Assembly (NCBI GenBank): GCA_964580995.1
Contig: CAZOMV010000012.1
Location: forward strand, 1 to 64,000
DNA: 64,000 bases
Source: JAKJEP01 sp964580995
GTDB taxonomy: Bacteria > Planctomycetota > Phycisphaerae > Sedimentisphaerales > SM23-30
Direction: 5' to 3'
Shown here: one piece after another, positions 34,565 through 43,040 of the stretch
Position numbering within the stretch: position 1 is the stretch's first letter
Layout: every line of letters begins with the position of its first letter
Notes under the pieces: model-generated
Seen by the model: only the letters and a program-made list of their open reading frames with translations
What the model was told of the DNA's origin: nothing
The model's database searches: none
Position numbers and translations under genes: made by a program

Positions 34565-34655
34565 GCAAATTTTTTCTCCTGTCCCAAGAACGCATAATCT
34601 TGCTATTTACAGATGGTTATATTTGACACCGTATGCCGGCAGCCCGCGAATCGGC

Positions 34656-35723
34656 CTATTTTTTGGCCTCTTCCAGCATGGCAATGATATTTTGTACGGG
34701 AATATCCGCCTGGAGGGTATGGGAACCGCTCAGGATGAAGCCACCGTTTTCGCCGATCTGACCAATCATTCGCCGGGTATGTTCCCGAACTTCTCCGGTT
34801 GTGGCGTTGGGCAGGAGATTCTGGATATCCACGCCGCCGTGAAAGACCAGATCTTTGCCGAATAACCGTTTCAGCTCGAAGGGATCCATTCCCTGGGCCA
34901 GCGGCTGGACGGGGTTGAGGATATCCACCCCGATTTCGATCAGGTCCGGGATAATCGCCCGGACCGAGCCGCAGGAATGGTATTTCACTTTGGCGCCGTG
35001 GGAATGAATTAAATCACAGAATCTGGCCATACGCGGCTTGTTGAATTTCCGCCACATGTCGGGGGACATAAATAAGCTGTTCTGCGAGGCCACATCATCA
35101 TTGTACTCGTAGATGGTGAATTGGCCCTGTCCTTTTTCCAGGATGATGCGGGTCCGTTCCAGCAGGTACTCGACGATATGGTCCATCAAGGCGCCGGCAA
35201 AGTCAGGATTCAGGGCCAGGTCCATCATGAATTCTTCCATGCCGCGCAGGAAATGGGAGATTTCAAAAAATCCCCGGCTATGGCCATAGGCAGCCTTGTC
35301 GGGATTTTTCAGCAGGTCGCTGTGAAGGGAGGAATAATCCCACCAGTGGGGCTGGGGCCAGGGATGGTTTTCCAACTCCCGGAGAGAGCTGCAATGCTGG
35401 AGGGGCGGCTGGCCGGCCAGCTCGACGTAGGTTTGTAGTTCGGTCTTTACCTGCCGGAAGGGTACGCGGTAGATATCCAGGTAATGACCCTGGCCGGTCA
35501 CTTCGATGGTGGGGTCGGCATAGTGAATTTCGGAAACCGTATTTTTGAAAACCGGTTCCACATAGACGATATCATTGCCGATCCACGTGCTCAGCCGGGC
35601 ATCATTAAAGCCCAGTTCGAGTTTGAGTTTTTCCCATAGTTCCGGGGCGAAGCCCAAATCGACCGGTACCCGGTCCGGCTGCTGATGATGGATGGCCGTT
35701 TGCACTCGTTCCAGGGAATTCAT
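34656..35723 (-). CDS. Uroporphyrinogen decarboxylase-family (MtaA/CmuC-like) protein
   Basis: This is about 355 aa, of the UroD superfamily but on the methyltransferase side: it has the HSCG zinc-binding type motif (KYHSCGSVRAI) and GGVDIQNLLPNAT and lacks the arginine-rich N-terminus of heme-pathway UroD. Relatives move methyl groups between methylated substrates, corrinoid proteins and coenzyme M or folate. The start was chosen at ATG 35723, one base after the stop of the upstream paralogue, giving tight coupling. No corrinoid protein is adjacent, so the methyl donor is unknown. Confidence 0.85.
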   Translation of the reverse strand: MNSLERVQTAIHHQQPDRVPVDLGFAPELWEKLKLELGFNDARLSTWIGNDIVYVEPVFKNTVSEIHYADPTIEVTGQGHYLDIYRVPFRQVKTELQTYVELAGQPPLQHCSSLRELENHPWPQPHWWDYSSLHSDLLKNPDKAAYGHSRGFFEISHFLRGMEEFMMDLALNPDFAGALMDHIVEYLLERTRIILEKGQGQFTIYEYNDDVASQNSLFMSPDMWRKFNKPRMARFCDLIHSHGAKVKYHSCGSVRAIIPDLIEIGVDILNPVQPLAQGMDPFELKRLFGKDLVFHGGVDIQNLLPNATTGEVREHTRRMIGQIGENGGFILSGSHTLQADIPVQNIIAMLEEAKK

Positions 35724-35724
35724 G

Positions 35725-36762
35725 TTAGTTTCCTCGCAATTCCATTGCCGTTTGAAATAACGCTTCCACATTGGCCCAAGGGAAACCGGGGTCGATTTCG
35801 ATATAGAGCCAGGAGCCGCCGAAGGGGGTATCGAAAATTTCTATCAGTTTATGTACATGGTCCCGCACGTCCCGCGGCCTGGCCCGCTGCATGAGATCGC
35901 CCCGGTCGGGATGAAGCTGGACGGCCAGATGCAGGTCTTTGGAGATTTTCGCCAGCTCCTTCAGATCAAAGACCGGCAGTTGCGGCCAGATGGCGCTGAC
36001 GCCCAGCTCCCGGAAATCTTCCAGAAAAGGTGTGATCTGGCCGCAGGAATGGAAAAAGATTTTTTTACCGGTTTTGACTATAGGTTCAAACAGGTTTTTA
36101 TATCGCGGTTTAAAAAACTTCCGCCAGACTGCCGGTGAGAGCAACGGGGCCGTCTGGGTGCCGAAATCATCCCCAAAGGTAATGCCATCGGCATCCAGGG
36201 CCAGAGACCGGCGAATGCCTGCCAGGGCATTCGCCGCAATCATATTTTCCATACGATTGATTTCCGGGGTATCCAGCATGATATCCATCAGAACATCTTC
36301 AAACCGCCGCAGCGAATGCAGGGTTTCAAAGAGCGAGCCGCCGCCTTCCAGCAGATAAAAGTTTTTTTTATGTTTTTCCGCGGCTTTTTTGGCCTTTTCA
36401 AAATCAGGGCCCTGGCAGGCGGGCGGCAGCGGCGGGGTATAGGCCGGCAGATGGGCCAGGTCATTCAGCGGCCACCGGATCGGATGCCCCCAGACACCGA
36501 AGATCCGGTATTCCCAGGTAGTGCCCCAGTCGTCGGTTTTCACCGCATGATAGGAACCATCCGGATCGAAATCCTGCGGTCCCGGCGGCGGGGGCAAAGC
36601 CAGATCGTGAAAATCCCCAAAGTCATGCCCGCAGCTTTTAATCAGGTCCAGCAGTTTTTGCCCATGCTCATACAGACCGCCCGGCGCTGCATAGATCTGC
36701 AGCGGTATCTTGTCCACCGGTTTAAAGTCCAGCGCGGCCTGGATTCGTTCCCTGGGCAGCAT
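35725..36762 (-). CDS. Uroporphyrinogen decarboxylase-family protein, second copy
   Basis: This 345-aa paralogue of the downstream gene begins MLPRERIQAALDFKPVDKIP, a typical start for UroD-like methyltransferases, and has FFHSCGQITPFLEDF as its likely zinc site. A Pro-rich insert (LPPPPGPQDFDPDG) is present near residue 58. It forms a two-gene operon with its neighbour; the pair could act as a heterodimer or on successive methyl transfers (inference). Confidence 0.85.
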   Translation of the reverse strand: MLPRERIQAALDFKPVDKIPLQIYAAPGGLYEHGQKLLDLIKSCGHDFGDFHDLALPPPPGPQDFDPDGSYHAVKTDDWGTTWEYRIFGVWGHPIRWPLNDLAHLPAYTPPLPPACQGPDFEKAKKAAEKHKKNFYLLEGGGSLFETLHSLRRFEDVLMDIMLDTPEINRMENMIAANALAGIRRSLALDADGITFGDDFGTQTAPLLSPAVWRKFFKPRYKNLFEPIVKTGKKIFFHSCGQITPFLEDFRELGVSAIWPQLPVFDLKELAKISKDLHLAVQLHPDRGDLMQRARPRDVRDHVHKLIEIFDTPFGGSWLYIEIDPGFPWANVEALFQTAMELRGN

Positions 36763-36866
36763 TTGGTTTCCTTATCGTAAATATCCAGTCTCACCTGCGA
36801 CTAAATATAAACAAATCTGACTATATGTCAACAAAATTAACTGGAATTTTCAGGGTAAACCGAATT

Positions 36867-36955
36867 TTGACGCCAGCGTCAAAAGCTCTTCGACCCCTTG
36901 TTATTGGGGAGCCAGAGCCGTTTTTGGATGTCACGAGTTTTGGCGGTTCCGTCAA
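36867..36955. repeat. Dispersed ~90-bp hairpin repeat (copy C)
   Basis: It is nearly identical to the copy at 27380, with a short deletion near the right end (TGTCACGAG where the other copy has TGTCCATATCGAC). The right end CCGTCAA overlaps the stop codon of the 1354-aa gene on the minus strand (TGA at 36954-36952 comes from the repeat). Confidence 0.92.
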
Positions 36956-39900
36956 TTACCGGGGATCACATCGTAGAGCGGCCCGCTGATTCTCGTGTCA
37001 TCGGAGACGACATCCTCCTCCAGGGCACCGGTATAATAAATCCGGCCCAGGGTTCGGGCGGTTACCGAACCGCTGACGTCGGCATTTTCATTGACGATGT
37101 TCCAGCGATTGCCATCCAGAAAACCTACCATGATGCGGGTAATGGTTCTATAGGCGGATACGGTTGTTTCTTCGAATCCATCTTCGGCGAAGATATTGGT
37201 AATGGAACTGTAGCTGCTGGTGATGGTGGCGCCATTCAATTTCCCGGTGACACTGATATTGTTGATTCCCAGATAAGTCGAGATGGTTCCGGTAATATCC
37301 GAGCCGGTAAAATCCTCGTCTTCCGCCAGCCTCTGGCCTTCCCGGTCGAAGCCCGCCAGCACTTCACCGATTTTACCGGTATAGAGATACCCGGCCATTT
37401 CTCCGCCGCAACTGATTTTGACTAGCTTGCTGGTATAGCTGGTGGTCTTGATTGAAACACCCGAATCAATTCCGCCTTCGGCATACAGACTTGTAATTTT
37501 GCGTGCCGCAGTGATTTGCGCACTATCCGTGATATTTCCCGCATCGTCTTGCCCGGTATCGTCCGACGAGCGGCCGATGAGAACGGTACCGATTTCACCG
37601 CCCTGACCGCTGACCTGAATTTTTCCGCCGCTGAGATTGCCATTGGATAACTCGAAGTTTCCGATTTTTTTACTGACGGTGAAATAACTGCTGGACACAT
37701 CCCCTTCCAGCACCCTCAGTGTATCCAGGGCTGCTGCCGTACCGGTAAAAGTGAATGTACTTTCCGATATGGCAATATCCTCCTGATCGGTATTCTTTAC
37801 GAGGATGGTTTTGGCCTTTCTGCCGGTAAAGGTACTGTCAGTGATAATCCCATTCACTTCGATATCCCCATAATTATGCCCCTCGAAAGTACTGCCGTCA
37901 ATCGTTCCGCCCACCGCAATTTGGCCGTAATTGTTATCCGCATTCTCTTCCAGGAGCAGCATATTGGTAATATCCCCGGTGATGTCCAGGTTCTTCAGAC
38001 TTTTGGCATTAAAAACACTTTCCTCAATATCCGCATCTCCCAGGCTTTCCGCCGCAAAATCCTGGAAGTTATAATTCGCCGCATCCACGCTGCCGACCGC
38101 TCCCAGCTCCGCCCGCTCGACAGTGCCCTTGCTGCCGGCGGCGGCGACCACCGCATCCATCAGGCCGGCAAACCGCAATTCCCGCAGAGATCCATCCAGA
38201 ATCATTTGTCCCAGATACATATTCCCGGCAGTGGTCAGATTTTCTCCGCTGATCATGGAATCAGTTTTGCTGTTTTGGATTTCCAGTGAGAGCAATTCGA
38301 CCACTTTGCCGCTGCCCGGCTGCTGGCCCACCGTCAGGAGGATCTGTCCGGAACCGGCATGGATGAACCGGAGGTTTTCATCCAGATAATTGACCAGATT
38401 TTGCGTTTTACCGGCGATCGCATAATCCGCTTCAAACACGCCGCCGCGCGGAGAGACCACCAGGTCATAGTAATTTCCGCCCGTTCCCGTCGATCCTTCC
38501 ACGGTTACCGTATAATTCCCCGCGGCTAAACCGGTCAGCGGACTATGGTCAAACTCCGCCGCCGCCGTAACCGTATAATCTTCCAGCAAATCACCATTCG
38601 GATCGGCCAGCGAAACCTTCATCTGAGTCAAGCCCGCCAGTTGTACCACGGTATTCGGGTCAAACTCGTCCGCGTTGACATTTCCCAGCCGCAGAACGCT
38701 ATCGTCAAATTCCTGGCTGGGGGTTTCTTCCTCATCGTCCACCTCGGTTCCGTTACTGCCGATGGCAAACAGATCTCCCGCTGCAGGTAAAGCCAGATGG
38801 GTAATCCGGGCGTCGGTCAGTCCGGTCGCGCTGTCGATCGCCGATCCCGATAGCGCCAGACTGAATTGGTTAAACAGCCCGTCTTCACCTTGGACACTGG
38901 CGCCCATCGCATCGTAATCCGTTACGTATATATACATGTTCGGGTCGGTACTGCCGTCAAAAGCAAAGGTGACCTCCGCACCATCATCCGCCGTATAATT
39001 AACTGAATCCACATCAGCAGGGCTTACCACCGCAATGGTATCATCCGGATCCCCGCTGCTGCTGAGCTGATAGATGCGGGGCTGATTGGCGGCTACGATA
39101 CCCACATAAGGTGTGTAGGCAGTCGTGTCATCCGTGGTTTCCGGGCGTATCTGCAAGTCGCCAAAAACAAAGTCAAAAAAGCTGTCATCCAAAACCTGCT
39201 CGTAATTCAGTTTCAGAATATTGGTCCCGCCGTTCTGGGAAACCAGCAAGGCGCCATCATCGTCAAAGGCCAGATCCCCGCTGGAAACATCGCCCGGTGT
39301 CAAACCGCCGCCATAATATTGTACCTGGTTCCCCGCCGCATCGATCGAGACCAGCATGGAATAGGAGGATCCCTTTAAGGTAATTGCCAGCTTATTCTTC
39401 ATTTCCGAAGAGGATGGCCCGATCTCCATATCGCAGACCGACCAGCCGGATTCAAACTCGTGGATCGTGGTTATCTCCCCGTTTTCATCTATCCGCAGTA
39501 CGGTGGAGATTTGGCTGCTGGAGGCATAGGTTCCGACAAACAGATATTCTTCCCCGTTCATCTCCCCGATCACAATCGAGATCACCCGGTCGGCAAACTG
39601 GGATAGAAACAACTCCGCCACCCCGTTGGAATTGACCCGCCACAGGTCAGAATGGAAAGCGTCTTCCTCGTCATCACTGTTGTCATTCTCGCTTAGCACA
39701 TACAAATAGTCGCCGTACGTGCCGCCGTAGCTGAAGGCCATATCGGTAATATCAAAAAAGCCGGCGTTTAAATCCCCATCTTCCGTGATCGGATTGCCAT
39801 TGGGATCCACAAAGGAGGTGATAAACTCGCTGATCTGCCCCTGACTATTCACCTGATAGATGGTCCCGTCCATCTCGTCCCCCAGACTGGGGCCAAACGT

Positions 39901-41016
39901 ACCCATATACATCTTATTGCCAAAGGTTCCCCCGGTATCCAGAACCAGGGCGGAGGGGTTGATGGTATCGTATTCATCATTCGGATCGAAAAATAAGGAA
40001 AATTCCGCCTCGTCTGGTTCCTCGCTATTGGCAATTACTTTGGTGATCCCGCCATCCCCGCCCTGGGAGGAGCTTAGCTGGGTGGCATAAAAAACTTCCT
40101 GGCCGGATACCGCATAGGCCCCTTGGCCGATCACCAGCGAATTGACGACAAAATTTTCTTCCGTCTGGGCCATGAGGGTCGCCGGGATGGCGGTAATGCC
40201 GGTTTTTTGATCGGCGGCCATATCCCGTTCCACCGCTTCGGCCAAATCGGTTCCCTCGGTATAATATTGCACGGTGGAATAATCGGCGGCTATTTGCAGA
40301 ACCGAGCGGCTGGTCTGATCCGCCGCATAGATCCGGCCCTGGCCATCGACCGCAATCTCTACCAGATTCGGATCTTCTACCCCGGTGACAGCCGTTATAT
40401 CCTCTGTACTTATTACTAAACTGGTAGATAAATCATTTACCAGATCCACGGCCAGAATCCCCCCGCTGCCGGATATGGTCATCAGGAGCATCCCGTCATT
40501 GGTTGCCGCCATATCAGTGGCCGCAAAATCATCGGCTGTTACCCCTGCCGCCCCGGCCAGCGTCGCCGAATCGAGCAGTAATTCCGGTAAAGTGGATTCC
40601 TGGGAGGTATCTTTCCGCCACAGGCTGTTGTTGGCAATGAAATAAACCCGTTGGTCCGTTCCGGCTGCCAGGGCGGTTATATCCTGGTCCTGCACCTGGC
40701 CCACTTCGAACTTCAGCTCTATCTGGCCGCCCGTTTCGACGGAAAACCGATAGACATCCACATCCTGCCCGCTGCCCAGGCTGCCCTCGATCCCGATGGC
40801 CAGAATATCGTCGATAAAATCCAATACCTGGGCGGTTTCCGGTGTGTCATTGGCTTCCTGCTCCGTCACGACCTGGTCGGCATAGTCCAAAACGGAAAGC
40901 GAAACCGGTCTGGGCAGGGACTCATAATCAGAAAAAACCGGGACCGGGGACAAAGAACAAATGAGTAAAAAATAAACCTTTAGCTTCCTGAAATGGCTTT
41001 GTTTTGAAATTTTCAT
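36952..41016 (-). CDS. Giant secreted repeat protein (pre-peptidase-like and propeller regions)
   Basis: This 1354-aa protein has a signal peptide (VYFLLICSLSPVPVFS). Residues about 50-100 (EQEANDTPETAQVL...DVDVYRFSVETGGQIELKF) look like a bacterial pre-peptidase C-terminal domain. A long region with NHL/propeller-like repeats follows (YAADQTSRSVLQI, YVLSENDNSDDEEDAF). The last third is built of short repeated strands (GTIDGSTFEGHNYGDIEVNG, GIITDSTFTGRKAK) likely to fold as a beta-solenoid. It is very acidic and nearly Cys-free. No PEP-CTERM or other anchor is present; the protein ends ...DVIPGN, with the stop supplied by the adjacent repeat, so the C-terminus may have been truncated. Probable surface or matrix protein. 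Confidence 0.75.
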   Translation of the reverse strand: MKISKQSHFRKLKVYFLLICSLSPVPVFSDYESLPRPVSLSVLDYADQVVTEQEANDTPETAQVLDFIDDILAIGIEGSLGSGQDVDVYRFSVETGGQIELKFEVGQVQDQDITALAAGTDQRVYFIANNSLWRKDTSQESTLPELLLDSATLAGAAGVTADDFAATDMAATNDGMLLMTISGSGGILAVDLVNDLSTSLVISTEDITAVTGVEDPNLVEIAVDGQGRIYAADQTSRSVLQIAADYSTVQYYTEGTDLAEAVERDMAADQKTGITAIPATLMAQTEENFVVNSLVIGQGAYAVSGQEVFYATQLSSSQGGDGGITKVIANSEEPDEAEFSLFFDPNDEYDTINPSALVLDTGGTFGNKMYMGTFGPSLGDEMDGTIYQVNSQGQISEFITSFVDPNGNPITEDGDLNAGFFDITDMAFSYGGTYGDYLYVLSENDNSDDEEDAFHSDLWRVNSNGVAELFLSQFADRVISIVIGEMNGEEYLFVGTYASSSQISTVLRIDENGEITTIHEFESGWSVCDMEIGPSSSEMKNKLAITLKGSSYSMLVSIDAAGNQVQYYGGGLTPGDVSSGDLAFDDDGALLVSQNGGTNILKLNYEQVLDDSFFDFVFGDLQIRPETTDDTTAYTPYVGIVAANQPRIYQLSSSGDPDDTIAVVSPADVDSVNYTADDGAEVTFAFDGSTDPNMYIYVTDYDAMGASVQGEDGLFNQFSLALSGSAIDSATGLTDARITHLALPAAGDLFAIGSNGTEVDDEEETPSQEFDDSVLRLGNVNADEFDPNTVVQLAGLTQMKVSLADPNGDLLEDYTVTAAAEFDHSPLTGLAAGNYTVTVEGSTGTGGNYYDLVVSPRGGVFEADYAIAGKTQNLVNYLDENLRFIHAGSGQILLTVGQQPGSGKVVELLSLEIQNSKTDSMISGENLTTAGNMYLGQMILDGSLRELRFAGLMDAVVAAAGSKGTVERAELGAVGSVDAANYNFQDFAAESLGDADIEESVFNAKSLKNLDITGDITNMLLLEENADNNYGQIAVGGTIDGSTFEGHNYGDIEVNGIITDSTFTGRKAKTILVKNTDQEDIAISESTFTFTGTAAALDTLRVLEGDVSSSYFTVSKKIGNFELSNGNLSGGKIQVSGQGGEIGTVLIGRSSDDTGQDDAGNITDSAQITAARKITSLYAEGGIDSGVSIKTTSYTSKLVKISCGGEMAGYLYTGKIGEVLAGFDREGQRLAEDEDFTGSDITGTISTYLGINNISVTGKLNGATITSSYSSITNIFAEDGFEETTVSAYRTITRIMVGFLDGNRWNIVNENADVSGSVTARTLGRIYYTGALEEDVVSDDTRISGPLYDVIPGN

Positions 41017-41328
41017 CGTAACCTTCCGCCTTAATTGGTTATTTAGGTATTTTGGGAAATATGGGAATCTTGCTTTGTCTCCAGCTCATTATTCCAGCAC
41101 TTTTAACCGTGCCAAAACATACTGTTCATTTTTCTATACTTTATTAATTCTTGCCATTTTACCAAAATCCGGGCTGAAAGCAAGTTTAGTCAATGCTTTA
41201 TCCATTAACCACAGTTATTTATATCACTTTTGTTCTAATTTAAATCCCCCGAAAAAATGAACCAATTTTTTTTCATTGAAAAACCTACCTTTCATTGCTA
41301 ACATGCGGCACAGCAGGAGGTTTAGGCT
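41017..41328. other. 312-bp AT-rich divergent intergenic region
   Basis: It lies between the giant secreted protein gene (minus; GGAAGG before its ATG) and the next plus-strand gene (AGGAGG before its ATG). I see no gene or repeat and no promoter good enough to call. Confidence 0.5.
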
Positions 41329-41682
41329 ATGGCCGATGATCAGGCTGCTCCCGAAATGGGTAATGATTCACCGAAAAAATCGGTCGAAGCTGCCCTTGAC
41401 AAACCCGGCCAGGATGGCCAAAAACGAACCAGCGAAATCGAGGTCTTCGTAGCCCGGCTTTCCCAGGAAGAGCGTATGCTTATTCTTTTAAAGAAAGAGC
41501 TTTACGATGGGAGTTGGCAGGCGATGAAAACCGACCTGGAAAATCGATTGACCGGCAAGCCCTATATTTTCAAGCTGGCCAACCGAATCCGGGATGATAT
41601 GGACCGCATCGATAAGCTGCAAAACTTCGAGGATGCCAACAAAATCGATCTTTCCGATTTTGTCAAGCCGCCTCAATCCTGA
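41329..41682 (+). CDS. Small cytoplasmic protein of unknown function
   Basis: This 117-aa hydrophilic, mostly helical protein has a disordered N-terminal third and a charged helical core (EVFVARLSQEERMLILLKKE). There is no signal peptide, membrane segment or Cys. AGGAGG precedes the ATG by 8 nt. It is followed after 150 bp by the propeller lipoprotein. No family recognised. Confidence 0.65.
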   Translation: MADDQAAPEMGNDSPKKSVEAALDKPGQDGQKRTSEIEVFVARLSQEERMLILLKKELYDGSWQAMKTDLENRLTGKPYIFKLANRIRDDMDRIDKLQNFEDANKIDLSDFVKPPQS

Positions 41683-41832
41683 TGGTTTGGTTTTGGCCTG
41701 CTCAAAAGCCAGCCGGATAGTCCTGTATGGTGTGTCGATTTATACGAGGTAAATGGAACTTGCCTGAACTCCACAGACCGGTATCCATCAAAATAGGTAA
41801 TGTAAGTTCCCTGCTGGGGTTTACGGAGGTAC

Positions 41833-43017
41833 ATGGTGTCTAAGAAAAAATTTTATGTTGGTAAATTAAGTGCGTTTTTCACCCCGTGGCCGGCCCTTCT
41901 GTGTGTGATGGCCCTGCTTATTTTGATCGGATGTCCTCTCTTACAGGCCCAGCCGAACCCCGGCCCAGCCGATAAGGCCGCCACACCACCGCCCCCTCAG
42001 CGGGTCGCCGGCATTGCGGTTGAAATGCTGCGCAAAGCCGGTCTCCAGGCCCAATGGGTGGGTTCTGTCCCCTTGGATCGAAACGGTTTAATTACTCGCA
42101 TCTTCTACCGGGGTGGGAAATTGTTTGCTTTGACGGATACCAATACCTTATTTGCCATCGATGCAAAGAGCGGTCTGATCCAGTGGTCCGCCGTGGTCGG
42201 GGCCCCTCATATCATTTGTTCCCAGGAAAATTTCTTCGAAGAGAATCTGCTTTATATGGTGGGGAACACCTTTGTCCAGGTCCGGCTTTCCGACGGCAAA
42301 ATCACCCAGCAATTGAATATTGCCTTTCCGGTCTCCACGTCCGTGGCCCGGACCAAAGACCGGATCTTCCTGGGCAGTTATGATAAAAAGTTCTATTGCC
42401 TGCGGGCCTCCGATGGTATCCAATTGTGGCATACTCTCTGTCCGGCAGAACCGACCGGGACCGTGACTGTTAGTGGCGATAAAGTCTATTTCGTCTGCAA
42501 AGACGATACCTTATATATCTCCAAAACCGAAGAACGCTACCTGGTCTGGAAGGTTCCTACCGCCGGAGACGTACCCGGCGTTACTGTGGCAGAGGATCTC
42601 TGCTATTTACCCAGTACCGACACTGCTCTGTATTGTATCGAGCCTGAACGGCAAAAGCTGGTTTGGAAACATCTGGCCGGCGGTTCGCTCGTCGAACCGC
42701 CTGTGCTCACAGCCGGGGCGATCTATCAACCCTTAAAACATGCGGCTCTCCTGTGTCTCAACCGAAACGATGGCTCCCATCGCTGGCAGCTTGCCGATGG
42801 CCACAATCTGCTGGCGGAAAACGGATCCCTCAGCTATGTCTTTACCCTCGACCAGGAACTGGCCATTATGAATAACCAGACCGGCAAACGGGAGCTTTCC
42901 TTTTACCTGCCCAATCTGAAATTATTCGCCCCCAATACCGAAGATCCCTCGATTTTTCTGGCTAGCAGAGAAGGTACGGTGTTGGTTCTCAAGCCCGCAA
43001 AAATAGAAACAAAATAA
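41833..43017 (+). CDS. PQQ-like beta-propeller lipoprotein
   Basis: This 394-aa protein has an N-terminal hydrophobic segment ending LILIGC, a lipobox match with Cys34, so it is probably a lipoprotein. It is followed by a Pro-rich linker and repeated propeller blades (LFAIDAKSGLIQW, FYCLRASDGIQLWHTL, LYCIEPERQKLVWKHLAGG, LLCLNRNDGSHRW). BamB-like proteins of this type serve as scaffolds at the outer membrane; no PQQ-dependent catalytic residues are evident. It ends 23 bp before purH and may be cotranscribed with it. Confidence 0.8.
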   Translation: MVSKKKFYVGKLSAFFTPWPALLCVMALLILIGCPLLQAQPNPGPADKAATPPPPQRVAGIAVEMLRKAGLQAQWVGSVPLDRNGLITRIFYRGGKLFALTDTNTLFAIDAKSGLIQWSAVVGAPHIICSQENFFEENLLYMVGNTFVQVRLSDGKITQQLNIAFPVSTSVARTKDRIFLGSYDKKFYCLRASDGIQLWHTLCPAEPTGTVTVSGDKVYFVCKDDTLYISKTEERYLVWKVPTAGDVPGVTVAEDLCYLPSTDTALYCIEPERQKLVWKHLAGGSLVEPPVLTAGAIYQPLKHAALLCLNRNDGSHRWQLADGHNLLAENGSLSYVFTLDQELAIMNNQTGKRELSFYLPNLKLFAPNTEDPSIFLASREGTVLVLKPAKIETK

Positions 43018-43040
43018 ATCCGTTCATTACAGGAGTAGTG

